The notes beneath the pieces were generated by a model, which searched no databases, had not been told where the DNA came from, and saw only the letters and a list, made by a program, of their open reading frames with translations. Shown here in pieces: positions 23,994 through 26,068 of a stretch of DNA of 26,068 nucleotides (positions within the stretch are counted from its first letter, which is position 1; each line of letters begins with the position of its first letter). The DNA is from JBDKJS01 sp039806065. Lineage in GTDB: Bacteria; Bacteroidota; Bacteroidia; AKYH767-A; 2013-40CM-41-45. The position numbers were made by a program, and so were the translations under genes. The DNA lies in the NCBI GenBank assembly GCA_039806065.1, contig JBDKJS010000051.1, forward strand, positions 1-26,068, in the 5' to 3' direction.

Positions 23994-25349
23994 TTATTTT
24001 ATTAATAAAGAAACTACGGTTTCCACATGGCGTGTATGGGGAAACATGTCAAAAGCTGCCATACTATTGATATCGTACAAATTTTGTAGGATCGACAAAT
24101 CTCGTTTCAATGTTACCGGATTGCAGCTCACGTAAATTATTTGTTTAGGTTTAAGCAATTGCAGTTTTTGCAAAACTGGAAAATAAAGTCCAGCGCGTGG
24201 TGGATCTACAATAGCCAAATCAACATCCGCACTCCAGTCATTTAAAAAAGCAAACATATCGCTGGCAATGAATTCTGTATTGATTATATTATTCAATTGG
24301 GCATTTTGAGTAGCAGCCTTTATAGCAGCCTCATGAGTTTCTACACCAATAATTTTTTTTGTAAGATGCGCTATTTGCAGTGCAATGGCACCACATCCTG
24401 TGTAAAGGTCGAAGGTAAGGTCAGGCGTATTTTTTATCAATCCTGCAATGTGTTTAAACATTGTTCCAGCCATTTGAATATTCGTTTGAAAAAATCCATC
24501 AATAGGCACTTTATAAGCAACTCCATTAATAGTGTAATTCAAAACATTGTTTCCAAACAAGGCCATGGTCGGAGCCATCGCTCTTAATTTTTTATTAGCG
24601 CCAAGGCACTGTATGCTTAGGCTGTGTAAGCGTTGCGTTGCATTCAATAACTGCACCAAGTCGTTACACCATTGATCGTGCCATGCACTTATAACCAGTA
24701 TAGCATGCATTCCCTCATCATCCGTTCGAAGAGTGACCCCTCTTAAAAAACCTTTTCCTGAATGCATATCATAGAAAGGAATTTTATTTTGAATGCAATA
24801 ATCTCGAACCGATTGTAGTAGGGTTAAAGTTAGTGAATCAACTACTTTACATTCATTAATTTCAAGAATATGATCGTGTTTTCCCGCCACAGCATATCCA
24901 GCTGCTGGCCGTTTGATAGCATTGGGATTGGCTATTTCATAAGGCGCAAACCACCTTCTATTACTAGTAGTAAAATGAACTTTATTTCTTTTAGCTAATA
25001 AGTTAGGTTGTACTTTTACAGCGTGTTGGAACAAATTAGTTAACCAATTTGATTTTAAAATAATTTCATCTTGATAAGCCATATTCAACCAATCACATCC
25101 ACCACACCATTCAAAGTGCACACAATCTGCTGTCTTTCTAATTTCTGAAGGCGCAATTAATTCATGAATGATACCATTAAATAGTTTTTGATGCTTATGG
25201 CCCACTCTTTTTACTTTAAGTGATACCAAATCATTGGGTACAGCCTTGGGCACTACAATGGTTCCCTCGGGTGTATTAGCAATAGGAAACCCATCTGCAT
25301 CAATGCCATCAATGACCACATGCTCTTTAATTACTCCTCTGGCTGTCAT
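23994..25349 (-). CDS. rlmD: 23S rRNA (uracil-C5)-methyltransferase, RlmD/RumA type
   Basis: SAM-dependent enzyme of 451 residues that makes 5-methyluridine in 23S rRNA (U1939 for E. coli RlmD). The N-terminus is a TRAM RNA-binding domain (about 1-60). Cys residues of an iron-sulfur site are seen in CVHFEWCGGC, with a fourth in INECKVVD. The methyltransferase domain has the SAM motif DLYTGCGAIAL, motif VDPPRAG, the nucleophile Cys in YVSCNP, and the closing HVETVVSLL with the base Glu. RlmD and RlmC are hard to tell apart by eye; the single-copy Bacteroidota type is usually called RlmD. Only 44 bases separate it from the divergent ACMSD gene. Confidence 0.92.
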   Translation of the reverse strand: MTARGVIKEHVVIDGIDADGFPIANTPEGTIVVPKAVPNDLVSLKVKRVGHKHQKLFNGIIHELIAPSEIRKTADCVHFEWCGGCDWLNMAYQDEIILKSNWLTNLFQHAVKVQPNLLAKRNKVHFTTSNRRWFAPYEIANPNAIKRPAAGYAVAGKHDHILEINECKVVDSLTLTLLQSVRDYCIQNKIPFYDMHSGKGFLRGVTLRTDDEGMHAILVISAWHDQWCNDLVQLLNATQRLHSLSIQCLGANKKLRAMAPTMALFGNNVLNYTINGVAYKVPIDGFFQTNIQMAGTMFKHIAGLIKNTPDLTFDLYTGCGAIALQIAHLTKKIIGVETHEAAIKAATQNAQLNNIINTEFIASDMFAFLNDWSADVDLAIVDPPRAGLYFPVLQKLQLLKPKQIIYVSCNPVTLKRDLSILQNLYDINSMAAFDMFPHTRHVETVVSLLIK

Positions 25350-25393
25350 AATAATTTATCGAATCCTAAAAATAAATAATATTTTTACACCAT

Positions 25394-26068
25394 ATGCTAA
25401 GTATTGACATACATACACACATCATACCGGAACACATGCCACCCTGGGCAAAAAAATTTGGCTACGGAGGCTTTATTAGTCTAGAACACCACAAGCCATG
25501 CTGCGCCCGAATGATGATAGGCGATAAGTTTTTTAGAGAGATAGAAAGTAATTGTTGGGATCCTGGCGTAAGAATACAGGAGTGTTCACATCACGGGGTT
25601 CATGTTCAGGTGCTAAGTACCATACCGGTAATGTTTTCGTATTGGGCCAAGGCAGATGATGCACTAGAAGTTTCTAAATTTTTAAATGACCACATTGCAA
25701 ATATAGTTCATCGCCATCCAACTAAATTTGTAGGGTTGGGAACCATACCGCTGCAAGACCCCGAAGCGGCTATAGCTGAATTGCAGCGATGCAAGGAAAT
25801 AGGAATGACAGGGGTACAGATAGGGTCACATGTTAATGACTGGAATTTAAATGCACCTGAGTTGTTCCCATTTTTTGAAGCATGTGCTAATTTAGACATG
25901 TGTATATTTGTACATCCATGGGAGATGATGGGAAGCGATAAGATGCAACGCTATTGGCTGCCATGGCTTGTGGGAATGCCTGCAGAAACATCATTGGCCA
26001 TTTGCAGTATGATTTTTGGCGGCATCTTTGAAAGACTACCTAACCTAAGAGTGGCCTTTGCGCATGGA
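25394..26068 (+). CDS. Aminocarboxymuconate-semialdehyde decarboxylase (ACMSD), 3' end missing
   Basis: First 225 residues, cut off by the window edge. ACMSD is a Zn-dependent amidohydrolase-superfamily decarboxylase of the kynurenine route of tryptophan breakdown; it steers the intermediate away from quinolinate and NAD. Family features are the metal-binding HTH in SIDIHTH (His7, His9), CWDPGVRIQEC, LSTIPVMFSYWAKADDA, GLGTIPLQDPEAAIAEL, VHPWEMMG with the next metal His, LPWLVGMPAETSLAI, and FAHG at the edge with another His. The ATG at 25394 puts the first HxH at the expected place. The frame stays open to the end. It diverges from rlmD; the other kynurenine genes would be expected outside the window. 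Confidence 0.92.
   Translation, partial: MLSIDIHTHIIPEHMPPWAKKFGYGGFISLEHHKPCCARMMIGDKFFREIESNCWDPGVRIQECSHHGVHVQVLSTIPVMFSYWAKADDALEVSKFLNDHIANIVHRHPTKFVGLGTIPLQDPEAAIAELQRCKEIGMTGVQIGSHVNDWNLNAPELFPFFEACANLDMCIFVHPWEMMGSDKMQRYWLPWLVGMPAETSLAICSMIFGGIFERLPNLRVAFAHG

Overview
The window is ordinary chromosomal DNA of a member of the Bacteroidota, probably of the Chitinophagales/Sphingobacteriales type. The base composition is AT-rich. Promoter-like sites follow the Bacteroidota -7 pattern TAnnTTTG, and Shine-Dalgarno sequences are essentially absent. One giant secreted protein ends in a type IX secretion (T9SS) sorting domain. GldB, DUF3822 and PorT-like barrel proteins, all typical of this phylum, are present. 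I see no phage, insertion sequence, CRISPR array, tRNA or rRNA. The placement comes from family resemblance, not from a search.

Layout, left to right. (1) Positions 1-5576, minus strand: the rimP-nusA-infB translation/transcription operon, with its own -7 box and a terminator-like hairpin just before the rimP start. infB ends in a strong intrinsic terminator. Beyond it lie a small LuxR-type HTH protein and the start of a protein that runs off the left edge. (2) 5577-6018: a 440-base gene-free spacer. (3) 6019-10833: a 1586-residue secreted adhesin-like protein with Ig-like and PKD-like repeats, a proprotein-convertase P domain and a T9SS tail, followed by a terminator. (4) 10845-15756, plus strand: a tight operon of a GH3-family acyl-amido synthetase homologue, a LysE-type exporter, DUF3822, rsmD, coaD and a secreted protein of unknown function. 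(5) 15743-17822: a Nudix hydrolase diverging from pyrE, an SRPBCC-like protein and a DUF1801-like protein. (6) 17834-22038: gldB on the minus strand, then a PorT-like barrel, glutamine-dependent nadE and a second small barrel. (7) 22112-26068: the 2-oxoglutarate dehydrogenase E2 gene, nadD and rlmD on the minus strand, and a right-edge fragment of the kynurenine-pathway enzyme ACMSD.

Most genes are housekeeping: translation, rRNA methylation, CoA, NAD and pyrimidine synthesis, and the TCA cycle. The secreted adhesin and GldB fit a cell with T9SS-dependent surface display and possibly gliding. Several annotated starts depend on reading the context. rsmD probably begins with TTG. rimP, the Nudix gene, the LuxR-like gene, gldB, pyrE and the giant secreted gene all start downstream of their longest open frame.

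Nothing here is clearly a new system. The two most interesting hypotheses are a GH3 conjugating enzyme coupled to a LysE exporter, and a transcription-attenuation leader controlling an operon that itself encodes NusA.
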